NCBI GenBank assembly: GCA_016124385.1 | Contig: WGNU01000006.1 | Coordinates: 434,001 to 498,000 of the forward strand | Reading direction: 5' to 3' | DNA from: Alphaproteobacteria bacterium | Lineage (GTDB): Bacteria > Pseudomonadota > Alphaproteobacteria > Micropepsales > Micropepsaceae | Length of the DNA stretch: 64,000 nucleotides | Shown: positions 26,369-35,747 of the stretch, one piece after another | How positions within the stretch are numbered: position 1 is the first letter of the stretch | Layout of the letters: each line of letters opens with the position of its first letter | Translations under genes and position numbers: made by a program | Notes under the pieces: generated by a model | The model's input: only the letters and a program-made list of their open reading frames with translations | The model's database searches: none | Told to the model about the DNA's origin: nothing

Positions 26369-27462
26369 GGCTTCGGCGAGCGCCGGCCGCCCGGCATCGG
26401 CGCGGGGACGCCGGTCGTCGTCGGCAGGCTGAGCGGCAAGCCGCGCGCGGAGCGCACGGCGAGGAAAGCAAACGCCTCGGCCTCCAGAAAATCGCCGCGC
26501 CAGCCGACCGTCTCGACGGGCGCGACCGGGCCGGACAGCCGTTCGGCAAGGGCGGCCATCAGCGCCGGATTGCGCCGCCCGCCGCCGCAGATCAGCCAGC
26601 GCGTCGGCGCCGCGGGGAAATGCTCGCCGGCCCTTGCGATCGACGCGGCCGTGAAGGCGGTCAGCGTCGCGGCTCCCGTCGCGGGCGCCAGCCCCTCGAC
26701 CGCCGCCATGCCGAAATCCATACGGTCGAGCGACTTTGGCGGGACCTTTTCAAAAAACGGATGATCGAGCATCGCGGCAAGGCGTGCCGCGTCGACGGCG
26801 CCCGAGGCGGCGAGCGCGCCATCCTTGTCGACCGCCTCGCCCGTGTGGCGAAGCGCCCAATCATCGATCGGCGCGTTGCCGGGCCCCGTGTCGAAGGCGA
26901 GGAGCGATCCGTCCGCGCCCACATAGGTCACGTTCGCGACGCCCCCGATATTGACGACCGCGAGCGGCAGCTCGGTGCGCAGCCCCATGACCAGCGCCTG
27001 GTGATAGAGCGGCACCAGCGGCGCGCCCTGCCCACCGGCCGCAACGTCCGCCGTGCGGAAATCGTTGATGACGTCGATGCCGGTTTCCCGCGCGAGCGCC
27101 ACGCCATCGCCGATCTGCCAGGTGAGGCGCTGCGCGGGCTGATGAAGGACCGTCTGGCCGTGATAGCCGATGAGGTCGACCGCGCCCGCCTCGGTATCGG
27201 CGGCGGCAAGGAGCCGGCGGACAGCCTCGGTGTGCACCTTCGTCAGCACCCCCTCGGCCGCCGCGATCGCCGCTTCGTTGCCGTCACCGGCGGCCGCCTT
27301 CAGGGCCGCACGTAGCACCTCGCGCTGAGCCGGCGTGTACGGCACCGTCAGCGCCGGGCCGAAGGCCGCGACGCGTTCGCCATCCGTCTCGATCAGCGCC
27401 GCATCGACCCCGTCGAGCGAGGTGCCGCTCATCAGGCCGATCACTTTCAGAACGCTCGCCAT
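26365..27462 (-). CDS. anmK: Anhydro-N-acetylmuramic acid kinase
   Basis: Phosphorylates and opens 1,6-anhydro-MurNAc to MurNAc-6-phosphate in peptidoglycan recycling. The 365-residue length is standard. The phosphate-binding start VIGLMSGTSLDGVDAALIE, the YHGQTVLH substrate segment, the NIGGVANVTYVG strand and FDTGPGNAPIDDW are diagnostic. The C-terminal part has the ICGGGRRNPALM motif. It is divergent from tyrS (61-base gap). A divergent anmK/tyrS arrangement is common in alphaproteobacteria. Confidence 0.95.
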   Translation of the reverse strand: MASVLKVIGLMSGTSLDGVDAALIETDGERVAAFGPALTVPYTPAQREVLRAALKAAAGDGNEAAIAAAEGVLTKVHTEAVRRLLAAADTEAGAVDLIGYHGQTVLHQPAQRLTWQIGDGVALARETGIDVINDFRTADVAAGGQGAPLVPLYHQALVMGLRTELPLAVVNIGGVANVTYVGADGSLLAFDTGPGNAPIDDWALRHTGEAVDKDGALAASGAVDAARLAAMLDHPFFEKVPPKSLDRMDFGMAAVEGLAPATGAATLTAFTAASIARAGEHFPAAPTRWLICGGGRRNPALMAALAERLSGPVAPVETVGWRGDFLEAEAFAFLAVRSARGLPLSLPTTTGVPAPMPGGRRSPKP

Positions 27463-27523
27463 CTGTGCTATCGCACCGCCTCTTTGCCGCGCCGGCGCGG
27501 CCTTGCCTGGGACCTTATAGACG

Positions 27524-28789
27524 ATGACGGCGCGCGGTTCAGATTTCCTTAGCCTCCTGGAGGCGCGGCGCGCGCTGCATCAATGCACGGACGCGGCGGC
27601 GCTTCGCGCGCTGTTCGATGAGGGGAAACCCGTCGTCGGCTATATCGGCTTCGACTGCACGGCGCCCAGCCTTCACGTCGGAAGCCTCCTTCAGATCATG
27701 ACCCTGCGGCGGCTGCAGCAATGCGGCGGCAAGCCGATCGTGCTCCTGGGCGGGGGGACGACGAAAGTCGGCGATCCATCGGGGCGCGACGAGAGCCGGC
27801 AGATCCTAAGCGATGCGCAGATCGCGGAGAACGCGCGCGGCATCCGCAAGATCTTCGAGCGGTTCCTGACGTTCGGCGACGGCCCCAGCGATGCGATCCT
27901 CGTCGACAACGACGAATGGCTGTCGGAGCTGCGCTATGTGCCGTTCCTGCGCGAGATCGGGCGGCATTTCTCCGTCAATACGATGATCAAGATGGACAGC
28001 GTGCGGCTTCGCCTGGAGCGCGAGCAGTCGCTCTCGTTCCTCGAATTCAACTACATGCTGCTGCAGGCCTATGATTTCGTCGAGCTCGCGCGGCGCTATG
28101 GCTGCCGGCTGCAGATGGGGGGCTCCGACCAATGGGGCAACATCGTCTCGGGCGTGGAGCTCGGGCGGCGAACGGACGGGCTGTCGCTTTTCGGCGTGAC
28201 CTCACCGCTCATCACGACGAGCTCGGGCGCAAAGATGGGCAAGACCGCCGCGGGCGCGGTGTGGCTCAACCCCGACATGCTGAGCGCCTATGATTATTGG
28301 CAGTTCTGGCGGAACACCGAGGACGCCGATGTCGGGCGGTTCCTGCGCATCTTCACCGACCTGCCGGAGGCCGAGATCCTGCGGCTGGAATCGCTTCAAG
28401 GCGCCGAGCTCAACGACGCCAAGAAACGTCTCGCGACGGAAGCGACGGCGCTCGCGCATGGCGCGGAGGCGGCACACGCCGCCGCCGACACCGCGCGGCG
28501 CACGTTCGAGGCCGGCGAGACGGCGGATGATCTGCCGGGTCTCTTTATTTCGCGCGCAGAGCTCGAAAAGGGTGTTCAAGTCGCCATTGCATCGGCGCAT
28601 TCATCATTTCTACCCTCAGCTAGCGAGGCCCGCAGGCTAATTGCAAACCGCGGATTGAGAGTGAATGACAGGGTAGTTGAGGATCCAAAGGAGCTTATTT
28701 CGCTGGCGGATTTAGCGCCTGGTGGCTTTATCAAGCTTTCCATCGGTAAGAAGAAGCACGCGCTATTGCGTCCCAAAAATGACGACTAG
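27524..28789 (+). CDS. tyrS: Tyrosyl-tRNA synthetase
   Basis: Charges tRNA-Tyr with tyrosine in the cytosol. The 421-residue protein is class I: the HIGH motif appears as HVGS after DCTAPSL, QMGGSDQWGNI is the tyrosine-site block, and the KMSKS loop reads KMGKT. A C-terminal S4 RNA-binding domain (about 345-421) ends the protein. From about base 28550 to the stop the DNA is only about 49% G+C by my hand count and uses A/T-ending codons freely, unlike the rest of the gene. The frame is intact and the protein is probably functional. It is convergent with the AsmA-like gene, with 6 bases between stops. Confidence 0.96.
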   Translation: MTARGSDFLSLLEARRALHQCTDAAALRALFDEGKPVVGYIGFDCTAPSLHVGSLLQIMTLRRLQQCGGKPIVLLGGGTTKVGDPSGRDESRQILSDAQIAENARGIRKIFERFLTFGDGPSDAILVDNDEWLSELRYVPFLREIGRHFSVNTMIKMDSVRLRLEREQSLSFLEFNYMLLQAYDFVELARRYGCRLQMGGSDQWGNIVSGVELGRRTDGLSLFGVTSPLITTSSGAKMGKTAAGAVWLNPDMLSAYDYWQFWRNTEDADVGRFLRIFTDLPEAEILRLESLQGAELNDAKKRLATEATALAHGAEAAHAAADTARRTFEAGETADDLPGLFISRAELEKGVQVAIASAHSSFLPSASEARRLIANRGLRVNDRVVEDPKELISLADLAPGGFIKLSIGKKKHALLRPKNDD

Positions 28790-28795
28790 ACGTTT

Positions 28796-31700
28796 TTATT
28801 GAGGTGCGGGCGTTGCGTCGCCGAACTCGAAGAGGCGGCGAAGGATGCCAGGCGCCACGGCCGAGAGCGGGTTAACGGCGATGGTGAGATCATCCGTCTT
28901 GCCGCGCACCGCGTAGGTGACGCCCAGGATGCCCTCGCCCTTGCGGCCGCTCAAAATGTCGCCGAGCAGAGGCACATCCTCCAGCATCGAATTAAGGCCG
29001 TAGAGCGGGACGAGCGTGCCGGTGATGTTCGCCTGATCGCTCGTGCGATCGATGACGCCATCGGCCGTCACGCCGATCGAGGGGCTGCTCGCGCGCGCCT
29101 CATCGAATCGCCACATCGTCTTGCTGCGCTGGAAGGGCACGAGAAGCTTCGTAAACGTGATGCCCGAGCCGGACAGAAGATCGGTCAATCCCGTGAAGGA
29201 GCCAGCCGCAAAGAGGCGCGCGAGGAACGGCTGGTTCATCACCTTGAAATTGCGCAGCGTGGCGAGGCCGCTCACGGGCCCTGCGCCGAGGCTTCCCTGC
29301 GCCGATCCCTCGATCGTCAGTGTACCGCCGATCAGGCTTTCAAAGCCGAGCGTGCCGCGCAGCACTTCGCCCGCATCGCCGGTGGTCGCGACAAGCTGCT
29401 TCGCGCCGCCGCTCGCCGGCGCGAAATGGGCGTGCACGGGCCCGGCGGCACCGGTTGCGTCGAACCGGAAGGCCTCGATCCCGGCGGTGCCGCGCGTCAG
29501 CTCGAGCGCCGCGTTGCGCAAACGCACACCCTGCCGCAAGACCAGCTCTTTCACATTGACGTTCAGCACGAGCGGCGTCGTTTGCTCGGAATCGACCGGC
29601 GGAGAGGGAGGACCGCCCTCAAGCCCCTTGAAGAAGCCGCTCGCATCCACGCGCTCGCCGTCGATGGTCAGTTGCGGAACCGTTTCCTCGATTTGGTAGC
29701 GCAGGCGGAAATCATGGTTCGGGCCGAGCACGACCTTGGGAAAGAGGGCTGACGTGAGTTCGCCGTTCGCGCCGCGTTCAATCTCGCCCTCGATCGCGAC
29801 GCCCGTTCCGCTCACGCGGACATCCTTCAAGGCGCGAAGCGCCCCACCGCCTGAGAGGGCGACATCGAACGTTGCCTCAAGCGGCTGACCGGCCGGCTTC
29901 TGATATGCGACCTCGGTAATGTCGAGCGCCGTTCGCGCGAAGTCGAGCGAGACTGAGCCTTGCGACAATTCGAGACGGTTTCCGCGCAGCGACGCGGAGA
30001 GCGCAATCGGCCCGTCAATGCCCGCGATCGTCAGGCCCAATTGGTTGCGGGCCGCCTCATCCAGATTGCCGGTGACCTTGAGACGCGTCGATTGGCCGCC
30101 GCCGCTGAACGCCTCGTCCCAAGCGATGCGCAGCGGCACGCCGTTGAGCGCCACCCCGCCGTTCGCCTTAAGGCCCGCTCCGTCAATGTCGAACGCGACA
30201 TCGCCGCTGCTCAGCCGCGCATCCTCGCCAAGGGGAAGCGCGAGATCCTTCGCCTGCGCCTCGATATCGAAGACGATTTCCTCAACGTCGAGATCCTTCT
30301 TCATCGGCACGACGAGCGCGAGGTCGATCGTGCCCTCGCCTTCGACCGCTTCGGGATCGAGGTTCATGCGGCGCGCGTAGCCGAGCGGCTCGTGATCGAT
30401 GAGCTTAAGAATGTCGGTGAGGCCGCCTGAGGCCGTCACGCTCAAATCGCTCGGGCCCCGTGGGATGTGCAGCGTCGGGATGCGAATGGCGCCGTCGCGC
30501 AAGGTGATTGCGCCGACGCGCCCGCGAGTCACCTCCCCTGAGAACGTATCGCCGAGCAGCGTCGCCTTGCCCGCGGCATCGGTGATGTGGGGAAGCCCCG
30601 TGAGATAGTTCGCTTCAACCCCCTCGAAGGCGAAGGTCAGGTTCAGCATCTCATCGGGGAGATACTCGCCCGCCAGGCCGCCTTCCGGAATCGCGACGAC
30701 GACGGAGCCTTGCGTAATCATGCCGGCGCTCAAATTGCGCTCGATCCAGTCGCGCGCGCCAGCGCCCATGGTCTGCGGCCAGAAGGTGAGGATATCCGCG
30801 ACTGGCAGCTTCTCCAGCGTGCCATTGAGGTTGATGCTGGGGGTCGTGGCCGTCTCGGCGATTTCGCCCGATAACGACACGGCGAAATCGTGCGAGCGGA
30901 AACCCGCCTCGTCGATGCGATAGAGGCCGACGCCGAAATCCGCCGCGCCCCGCAGCGATACGCGATCGAGGTTGAGGGCCTGGGGCAAAAAGCCCGGCCA
31001 GGAGAAGACGACATTGTCGCCCGTGATGGCGCCTTCGAGATTGCGCGTGCCGTCCGGTCCGGTCGCCAGCACCGCGTTGCCGATCAAGGTGCCATGGATA
31101 CGATCGCTGTCGAGGGTCAGCCGCTCGATCGCGATCTCGCCGGTTTGCGGCAGGAACGTCGCATCGAGCGCGCCGGAGCGGACGCTGTCGGCCGCGGCAC
31201 GGCCGCCCGGGTCGCTCAACGTGCCTTCACCGATCTCGACGGCCAGGCGCATCTCGGTGAATTCGCCGTCGGTGTTGAGGCTGCCGGTGAAGCGGCCCGA
31301 CAACGGTATCGCCAGCGGCTTCAGGAACGCGAAGAGCGCCCCCGTGCGTGCGAGCCGGTCCAGGTGGACCGGGTCGAAGCTCGCCTCGAGGTCGATCCGC
31401 TCAGACCCCCGCTCATAGAGGCCGCTTGCCCGCAGGACGCCCGGCTCGCCATCGCCGAGATCAATGCCGGCATCGAGCGTCGCGGTGACGCCCTTCTGCG
31501 CGCGCTCGAGCTGCAACTGGGCGTCGGGCGCGGTGATTGTCGTCCCCGTCGCGGAATCGATGAAGGTGAGCGTTGCCTGGGAGATCGTGAAGGCGCGCAG
31601 GAACGTGCGCGGATCGCCGCTGTCAGGCGGGGCGAGCAGCGCGGCCAGCATTGCTTCGACAATGCGCGGATCCGATTGGCGGACGACCGCCTCGGCGGGC

Positions 31701-32218
31701 TCGGCGCGCGGCGCGTCCGGATCGACGATACCGAGTTCCAGCCGGCCATCGTCGCGGCGCACGAGGGTTGCCGCCAGCCGCTTCAGTTCGATGACGCGCG
31801 GCGCGATCTCGCCGTCCAGAAGCGCGCTCAACGCGAAGGCGGTCTCGGCATCGGGCACACGGACGATTTCGGTACCGACTGGGTCGCGCACGATAACATC
31901 GACGAGCGAGAAGCGGACGCGGCCGCGCGCAGGGTCCCAGGTAAGGAAGACATCGCCGATCTCGATCCGCGCCTGGTCGCCGGCCGTGCGCGCAATCGCG
32001 GCTTCGATCGAGGGTGCGAGGAAACCCGCCGGAAGTCCGCCGATCGCCAGCCAGGCGAGCAAGCCCACCACGACGGCGATGAAGCCGAGCGGGGTCAGCC
32101 AAAACCACCGTCGCCTCGCCCAACCGACAAGGCTCGGTCGAACGGGGGGCGGTGCACTCGGCGGGGGGGAATCAATCGACAACGCCGGGTCTCTCCTTGA
32201 CCCTTGCCGCCGGCACAT
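28796..32218 (-). CDS. Large AsmA/YhdP-like envelope protein (DUF3971-type)
   Basis: A 1140-residue protein with one N-terminal transmembrane helix (about residues 38-58) and a long periplasmic body made of beta-rich repeats, ending in an AsmA-like C-terminal region (GNITGTLVPLYGLN-type block: ANITGTLVPLYGLNSML, then DILSGRKGEGILGVTYAVRG). These features match the YhdP/TamB/AsmA superfamily, whose members form bridge-like structures thought to carry phospholipids to the outer membrane. The first 35 residues are Pro/Arg-rich and not conserved-looking, and no better start codon is visible, so the exact start is uncertain. It is divergent from bcp (89 bases). Confidence 0.85.
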   Translation of the reverse strand: MCRRQGSRRDPALSIDSPPPSAPPPVRPSLVGWARRRWFWLTPLGFIAVVVGLLAWLAIGGLPAGFLAPSIEAAIARTAGDQARIEIGDVFLTWDPARGRVRFSLVDVIVRDPVGTEIVRVPDAETAFALSALLDGEIAPRVIELKRLAATLVRRDDGRLELGIVDPDAPRAEPAEAVVRQSDPRIVEAMLAALLAPPDSGDPRTFLRAFTISQATLTFIDSATGTTITAPDAQLQLERAQKGVTATLDAGIDLGDGEPGVLRASGLYERGSERIDLEASFDPVHLDRLARTGALFAFLKPLAIPLSGRFTGSLNTDGEFTEMRLAVEIGEGTLSDPGGRAAADSVRSGALDATFLPQTGEIAIERLTLDSDRIHGTLIGNAVLATGPDGTRNLEGAITGDNVVFSWPGFLPQALNLDRVSLRGAADFGVGLYRIDEAGFRSHDFAVSLSGEIAETATTPSINLNGTLEKLPVADILTFWPQTMGAGARDWIERNLSAGMITQGSVVVAIPEGGLAGEYLPDEMLNLTFAFEGVEANYLTGLPHITDAAGKATLLGDTFSGEVTRGRVGAITLRDGAIRIPTLHIPRGPSDLSVTASGGLTDILKLIDHEPLGYARRMNLDPEAVEGEGTIDLALVVPMKKDLDVEEIVFDIEAQAKDLALPLGEDARLSSGDVAFDIDGAGLKANGGVALNGVPLRIAWDEAFSGGGQSTRLKVTGNLDEAARNQLGLTIAGIDGPIALSASLRGNRLELSQGSVSLDFARTALDITEVAYQKPAGQPLEATFDVALSGGGALRALKDVRVSGTGVAIEGEIERGANGELTSALFPKVVLGPNHDFRLRYQIEETVPQLTIDGERVDASGFFKGLEGGPPSPPVDSEQTTPLVLNVNVKELVLRQGVRLRNAALELTRGTAGIEAFRFDATGAAGPVHAHFAPASGGAKQLVATTGDAGEVLRGTLGFESLIGGTLTIEGSAQGSLGAGPVSGLATLRNFKVMNQPFLARLFAAGSFTGLTDLLSGSGITFTKLLVPFQRSKTMWRFDEARASSPSIGVTADGVIDRTSDQANITGTLVPLYGLNSMLEDVPLLGDILSGRKGEGILGVTYAVRGKTDDLTIAVNPLSAVAPGILRRLFEFGDATPAPQ

Positions 32219-32307
32219 GCGGCAACCACACTGCGATGGACTTGCCTTGTCTTGCGCTCCCGCGCAACACGTTCCTCAGCCCCCTGCGACAGTCGAGAGA
32301 TTTGCCC

Positions 32308-32778
32308 ATGCCGAGCGACCTGAAAGAAGGCAGCGCCGCGCCCGCCTTCACCCTCTCAAGCGATGGCGGCGGCACGGTCTCGCTGAAGGACTTCAAGGGC
32401 AAAGCGCTCGTTCTCTATTTCTATCCCAAGGACGACACGTCCGGCTGCACGAAGGAGGCGATCGGCTTCAGCGCGGCGAAATCCGCTTTCGCGAAGGCCG
32501 GTGCCACGGTGATCGGCGTCTCGAAAGATAGTGTGCAGTCGCACGACAAATTTAAGGCGAAGCACGATTTGACGGTCACGCTGGCGTCGGACCCCGAGGG
32601 GGAGACGATCGCTCGATACGGCGCATGGGTTGAAAAAAGCATGTACGGCCGGAAATACATGGGGATCGAGCGCTCGACCTTTCTCATCGATCCGAAGGGC
32701 CGGATCGCCCGCATCTGGCGAAAGGTTAAAGTGCCGGGCCATGTCGAGGCCGTGCTCGAGGCCGCCAAGGCGTTGTGA
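32308..32778 (+). CDS. bcp: Peroxiredoxin Bcp, single-cysteine
   Basis: A thiol peroxidase of 156 residues that reduces hydroperoxides. The peroxidatic Cys47 sits in YPKDDTSGCTKEAIGF; the Thr and downstream Arg122 region (GIERSTFLID) complete the active site. In E. coli Bcp a resolving cysteine lies five residues after the first; here that position is Ile52 and Cys47 is the only cysteine in the protein. It must therefore be recycled by an external thiol. An upstream in-frame start is possible but lacks family sequence. The stop overlaps the GTG start of the DUF455 gene by 4 bases. Confidence 0.93.
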   Translation: MPSDLKEGSAAPAFTLSSDGGGTVSLKDFKGKALVLYFYPKDDTSGCTKEAIGFSAAKSAFAKAGATVIGVSKDSVQSHDKFKAKHDLTVTLASDPEGETIARYGAWVEKSMYGRKYMGIERSTFLIDPKGRIARIWRKVKVPGHVEAVLEAAKAL

Positions 32779-33608
32779 GCGGGCCTTCCCCCTTCGATCC
32801 GGTCGTCTCGGCGCGGGCGGCCTTCCTCATCGCGGATGCCAACGCGAAGGCGGAAGCGACACTCGCCTTTGCCCAGACGGTCGCGGAGGCGGGTGATCTT
32901 TCGATCGTGCCGGCCTCTGACTGGCCGAGCGCACCGGGACGGCCCGAGCTGCCGATCCTGCTGCCGCCGAACCAGATGCCCCGGCGATCGACAGGCGGCC
33001 TCAAAGGCCGCGTGTCGCTGCTCCACGCGCTCGCCCATATCGAGTTCACCGCCATCAATCTCGCGCTTGACCTCATCGGCCGGTTCGCCGGCGTGCCCGA
33101 GATTGGCGCCCGGCAGGTGGAGTTCGTTGCCGATTGGGCGCGTGTCGCGGGCGAGGAAGCGCGTCACTTCCGTCTCCTTGAGACGCGTTTGAACGCGCTC
33201 GGCGCTTGCTACGGCACCCTTGCCGCCCACGGGGGCCTCTGGGAGGCGGCGGAGCGCAGCGGCCATGACCTTGCGACACGCCTTGCGATCGGCCCGCTGG
33301 TGCTGGAGGCGCGCGGCCTCGACGTGACGCCGGGTATGATCGCGCGGCTCGAGAGGGACAAGGACGCCGACAGCGCCAAGGTCCTCCAACAAATCTACAG
33401 CGACGAAATCGGCCATGTCAGCCTCGGTGTGAAATGGTTCAAAGTCGCCTGCGCGGCGCGGGGCCACGATCCTTCGTCTGTCTTTCGTGATGCCGTCGCG
33501 GCCCACTATCGTGGGGGCCTCAAGCCGCCTTTTAACCATGAGGCCCGTCGGGCCGCCGGATTCCCCACCGCGTTTCTGCTCGACGGTCCGCTCAGCTGGG
33601 CGGGTTAA
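32775..33608 (+). CDS. DUF455 ferritin-like protein
   Basis: A 277-residue protein of the DUF455 family, which has a ferritin-like four-helix core. Potential di-metal ligands are seen in LLHALAHIEFTAINLALD, RVAGEEARHFRLL and YSDEIGHVSLGVKWF, the E/ExxH pattern. The reaction is unknown; relatives of this fold include tRNA-modifying hydroxylases (MiaE) and oxidases. It starts with GTG overlapping the bcp stop by 4 bases, so translation is coupled to the peroxidase, which hints at an oxygen- or iron-linked role (inference). Confidence 0.87.
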   Translation: MSGPSPFDPVVSARAAFLIADANAKAEATLAFAQTVAEAGDLSIVPASDWPSAPGRPELPILLPPNQMPRRSTGGLKGRVSLLHALAHIEFTAINLALDLIGRFAGVPEIGARQVEFVADWARVAGEEARHFRLLETRLNALGACYGTLAAHGGLWEAAERSGHDLATRLAIGPLVLEARGLDVTPGMIARLERDKDADSAKVLQQIYSDEIGHVSLGVKWFKVACAARGHDPSSVFRDAVAAHYRGGLKPPFNHEARRAAGFPTAFLLDGPLSWAG

Positions 33609-33676
33609 TATCCTCTGGAATCAACGCTTTCGGGTGGCCGGGTTTACCCTGTCATCACTTCGTCGCGCATAGGTGC

Positions 33677-33706
33677 TTGCAACAGCACGGCAATTTTTGT
33701 GATACT
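33677..33706 (+). promoter_or_regulatory. Candidate promoter for the M23 peptidase-bactofilin operon
   Basis: TTGCAA (33677-33682) and GATACT (33701-33706) are 18 bases apart, each matching 4/6 positions of the sigma-70 consensus. The pair lies 55 bases before the proposed start of the peptidase gene, in the 152-base gap after the DUF455 gene. A promoter is expected here because the coding content changes from redox to cell-wall genes. The match alone is modest. Confidence 0.4.
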
Positions 33707-33760
33707 GGCGGCGTTGGGGTCGAAAAGTTAACGTTGTGTCCGGGTTGGGGGTGGAGTCCG

Positions 33761-35170
33761 ATGACCACATCTGCTGTGGCCGGCTTTCACGATTTTGTGA
33801 GCTTTGTTCACAAAGTCTTTCCGTCTCGTCAATTTTACCATCGAAGCAACGGTGTGGTGCATTACACCGAGCTGGGCCCTTGGACCCAGCTCGCGATGAC
33901 GATGCTCTCGCTGATTTTCCTTGGGTGGGTTGCCTATTCCTCCGTCAATGTCGTTTTCAAGGACCAGATCATCTCCGCGAAGGATGCGCGGTACCGGTCC
34001 ATGCAACAAACCTACGAGGGCCGCATCTCCAAGATGCAGCTCGCCTATGACGAGTTGAACGGGCTGCTGACGCTCGCCGAAGAGCGGTTCCGTCTCACCA
34101 CGGATGATCTTGAAGAAAAACAGAAGCAATTGACCTCGCTGCTGGCGCAGCGCGAGGCAATCGATCATGCGCGTCAGCAATTGCTCGGCCGCGTTCAAAC
34201 ACTGGCAGGCCATGAGAACATGTTGCCGGACCTGCCTGCGAAGCTAATCCGAGAGATCGAGGCAGCTGAGAGCACCGAAGAGGACGCCGTCACCGCCGGT
34301 GCAGGCGAGCATGTCGGCGGCGCGCTGCTCGACTCGCCGCGCGCCGGTGAGCATACGCTCCCCGCGCTCGCGGATGTCGATGATCCGCTGGAGCGGCACG
34401 CGCAGTTCAATCACACGGCGCAACAGTTCCTCGAGTTGCGCGACCGGCTGACAACGCTCAGCGAGCGCAATCTTTCATTGATGGAAGATCTCTCGCAGAC
34501 GACGGTTGGGGAAATCGCCGAGCTTGAGCGCATCTTGAAGGTCGCCGGGCTCGATGCCGAGAACATCGCACCGCCACAGAAAACCGCCGAGGCCGCGCCA
34601 ATCCGCACGGCCTCGCTTGGTGAAGGGGGGCCGCTTCTTGGCCTTTTTGGCACACAGTCCAGCGACGTCTCGGCCGAAGATCCCGTTTTCGATCAAGTGT
34701 ACGGCACGCTGACCGCGCGGCTCGACCGCGTCTCGACCCTGCAGAACGTGCTCGACGCCATGCCGATCGCCTTGCCCGGCAATTCGGAGCGCATGACGAG
34801 CCGGTTCGGCCCGCGCCGCGACCCCTTCACGAAGCGCTGGGCCTTCCATTCCGGCCTCGACTTTGCAGGAACTTATGGCGATCCAATCTTCGCAACGGCA
34901 CCGGGTGTCGTGATCCGGGCGGAACGGCGGGGGCCTTATGGCAACATGGTCGAGATCGATCATGGCGCCGGCTTCCGGACCCGCTTCGGGCACATGAGCG
35001 CAATCAAAGTTGCGGTCGGCGACCAGGTGGCGTTTCGGCAGTTGATCGGGCTTGTGGGCTCCACGGGGCGAAGCACGGGACCACATCTGCACTATGAAGT
35101 TTGGTACGAAGGCAAAGTGCGGGACCCGAAGAACTTTTTGAGGGCTGGACGGTATGTTCTCGAGAAATAA
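33761..35170 (+). CDS. M23 (LytM-type) peptidoglycan endopeptidase with membrane anchor and coiled coil
   Basis: A 469-residue, single-pass membrane protein. A transmembrane helix lies near residues 45-66, followed by a long periplasmic coiled coil (about 75-150 and 215-265) and a C-terminal LytM domain. The zinc ligands are present: His363 and Asp367 in HSGLD, and His442/His444 in HLHYE, so it should be catalytically active on peptide cross-links. The start MTTSAVAGFH is preceded by GGAG; 28 upstream codons are open but look non-coding. It overlaps the bactofilin gene by 17 bases. M23 peptidase-bactofilin pairs are known to shape the cell wall in several bacteria. Confidence 0.93.
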   Translation: MTTSAVAGFHDFVSFVHKVFPSRQFYHRSNGVVHYTELGPWTQLAMTMLSLIFLGWVAYSSVNVVFKDQIISAKDARYRSMQQTYEGRISKMQLAYDELNGLLTLAEERFRLTTDDLEEKQKQLTSLLAQREAIDHARQQLLGRVQTLAGHENMLPDLPAKLIREIEAAESTEEDAVTAGAGEHVGGALLDSPRAGEHTLPALADVDDPLERHAQFNHTAQQFLELRDRLTTLSERNLSLMEDLSQTTVGEIAELERILKVAGLDAENIAPPQKTAEAAPIRTASLGEGGPLLGLFGTQSSDVSAEDPVFDQVYGTLTARLDRVSTLQNVLDAMPIALPGNSERMTSRFGPRRDPFTKRWAFHSGLDFAGTYGDPIFATAPGVVIRAERRGPYGNMVEIDHGAGFRTRFGHMSAIKVAVGDQVAFRQLIGLVGSTGRSTGPHLHYEVWYEGKVRDPKNFLRAGRYVLEK

Positions 35171-35735
35171 GTCTCAGCCTGTCGATGCGACCGCGCCATC
35201 TCCGGCGCCGTCGACTCCGAAGAAAGGGGGCCCGAAAGCGGCCCCTTCGATTATCTCCAGCGATTTTGTGATTAACGGCAAGCTCGTCTCGAGCGGCGAC
35301 ATCCAGATCGACGGCAAGGTCGAAGGTGACATTCGCACGAACTCGCTGACCGTCGGCGAGAAGGCGTTCGTGCAGGGCGAGATCGTCGGCGAGGAAGTAG
35401 TCGTCCGCGGCAAGGTCGTTGGCACAATCCGCGCAAAGCGCGTGCAGCTCGCGAGCACGTGCCATGTCGAGGGCAACATTCTTCACGAGGCGCTCGCCGT
35501 CGAAGCCGGCGCGTTCTTCGAGGGCCATTGCCGCCATTCTCCCGATCCGCTGTCCGAGCCGATGCCGGCCGGGGATGCGCGCGGCGAGACGAAGCCGTCG
35601 GATTCCTCGCGCAACAAGGCGCCGAGCAATCCGGGTAGCGCGCCCAGCTACGGCACACCGCCGGTCGTCCTCAAGCCCGCTTCGGTAAACACCGAGCAGG
35701 CGATCGCGGCGCCGGCCGAGCGGCCGCTGCGCTAA
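35154..35735 (+). CDS. bacA: Bactofilin
   Basis: A 193-residue cytoskeletal protein that self-assembles into nucleotide-free filaments. A short Pro/Ala-rich N-terminal tail (about 1-35) is followed by the beta-helix bactofilin domain (about 36-130) with hydrophobic and glycine periodicity (SSGDIQIDGKVEGDIRTNSL, EIVGEEVVVRGKVVGTIRA). A disordered Pro/Ser/Ala C-terminal tail follows. The tail pattern and the overlap with the M23 endopeptidase gene suggest that it recruits that enzyme to a site on the membrane, as reported for related pairs. The symbol is by family. Confidence 0.92.
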   Translation: MFSRNKSQPVDATAPSPAPSTPKKGGPKAAPSIISSDFVINGKLVSSGDIQIDGKVEGDIRTNSLTVGEKAFVQGEIVGEEVVVRGKVVGTIRAKRVQLASTCHVEGNILHEALAVEAGAFFEGHCRHSPDPLSEPMPAGDARGETKPSDSSRNKAPSNPGSAPSYGTPPVVLKPASVNTEQAIAAPAERPLR

Positions 35736-35747
35736 TCTTCGCGGTTC

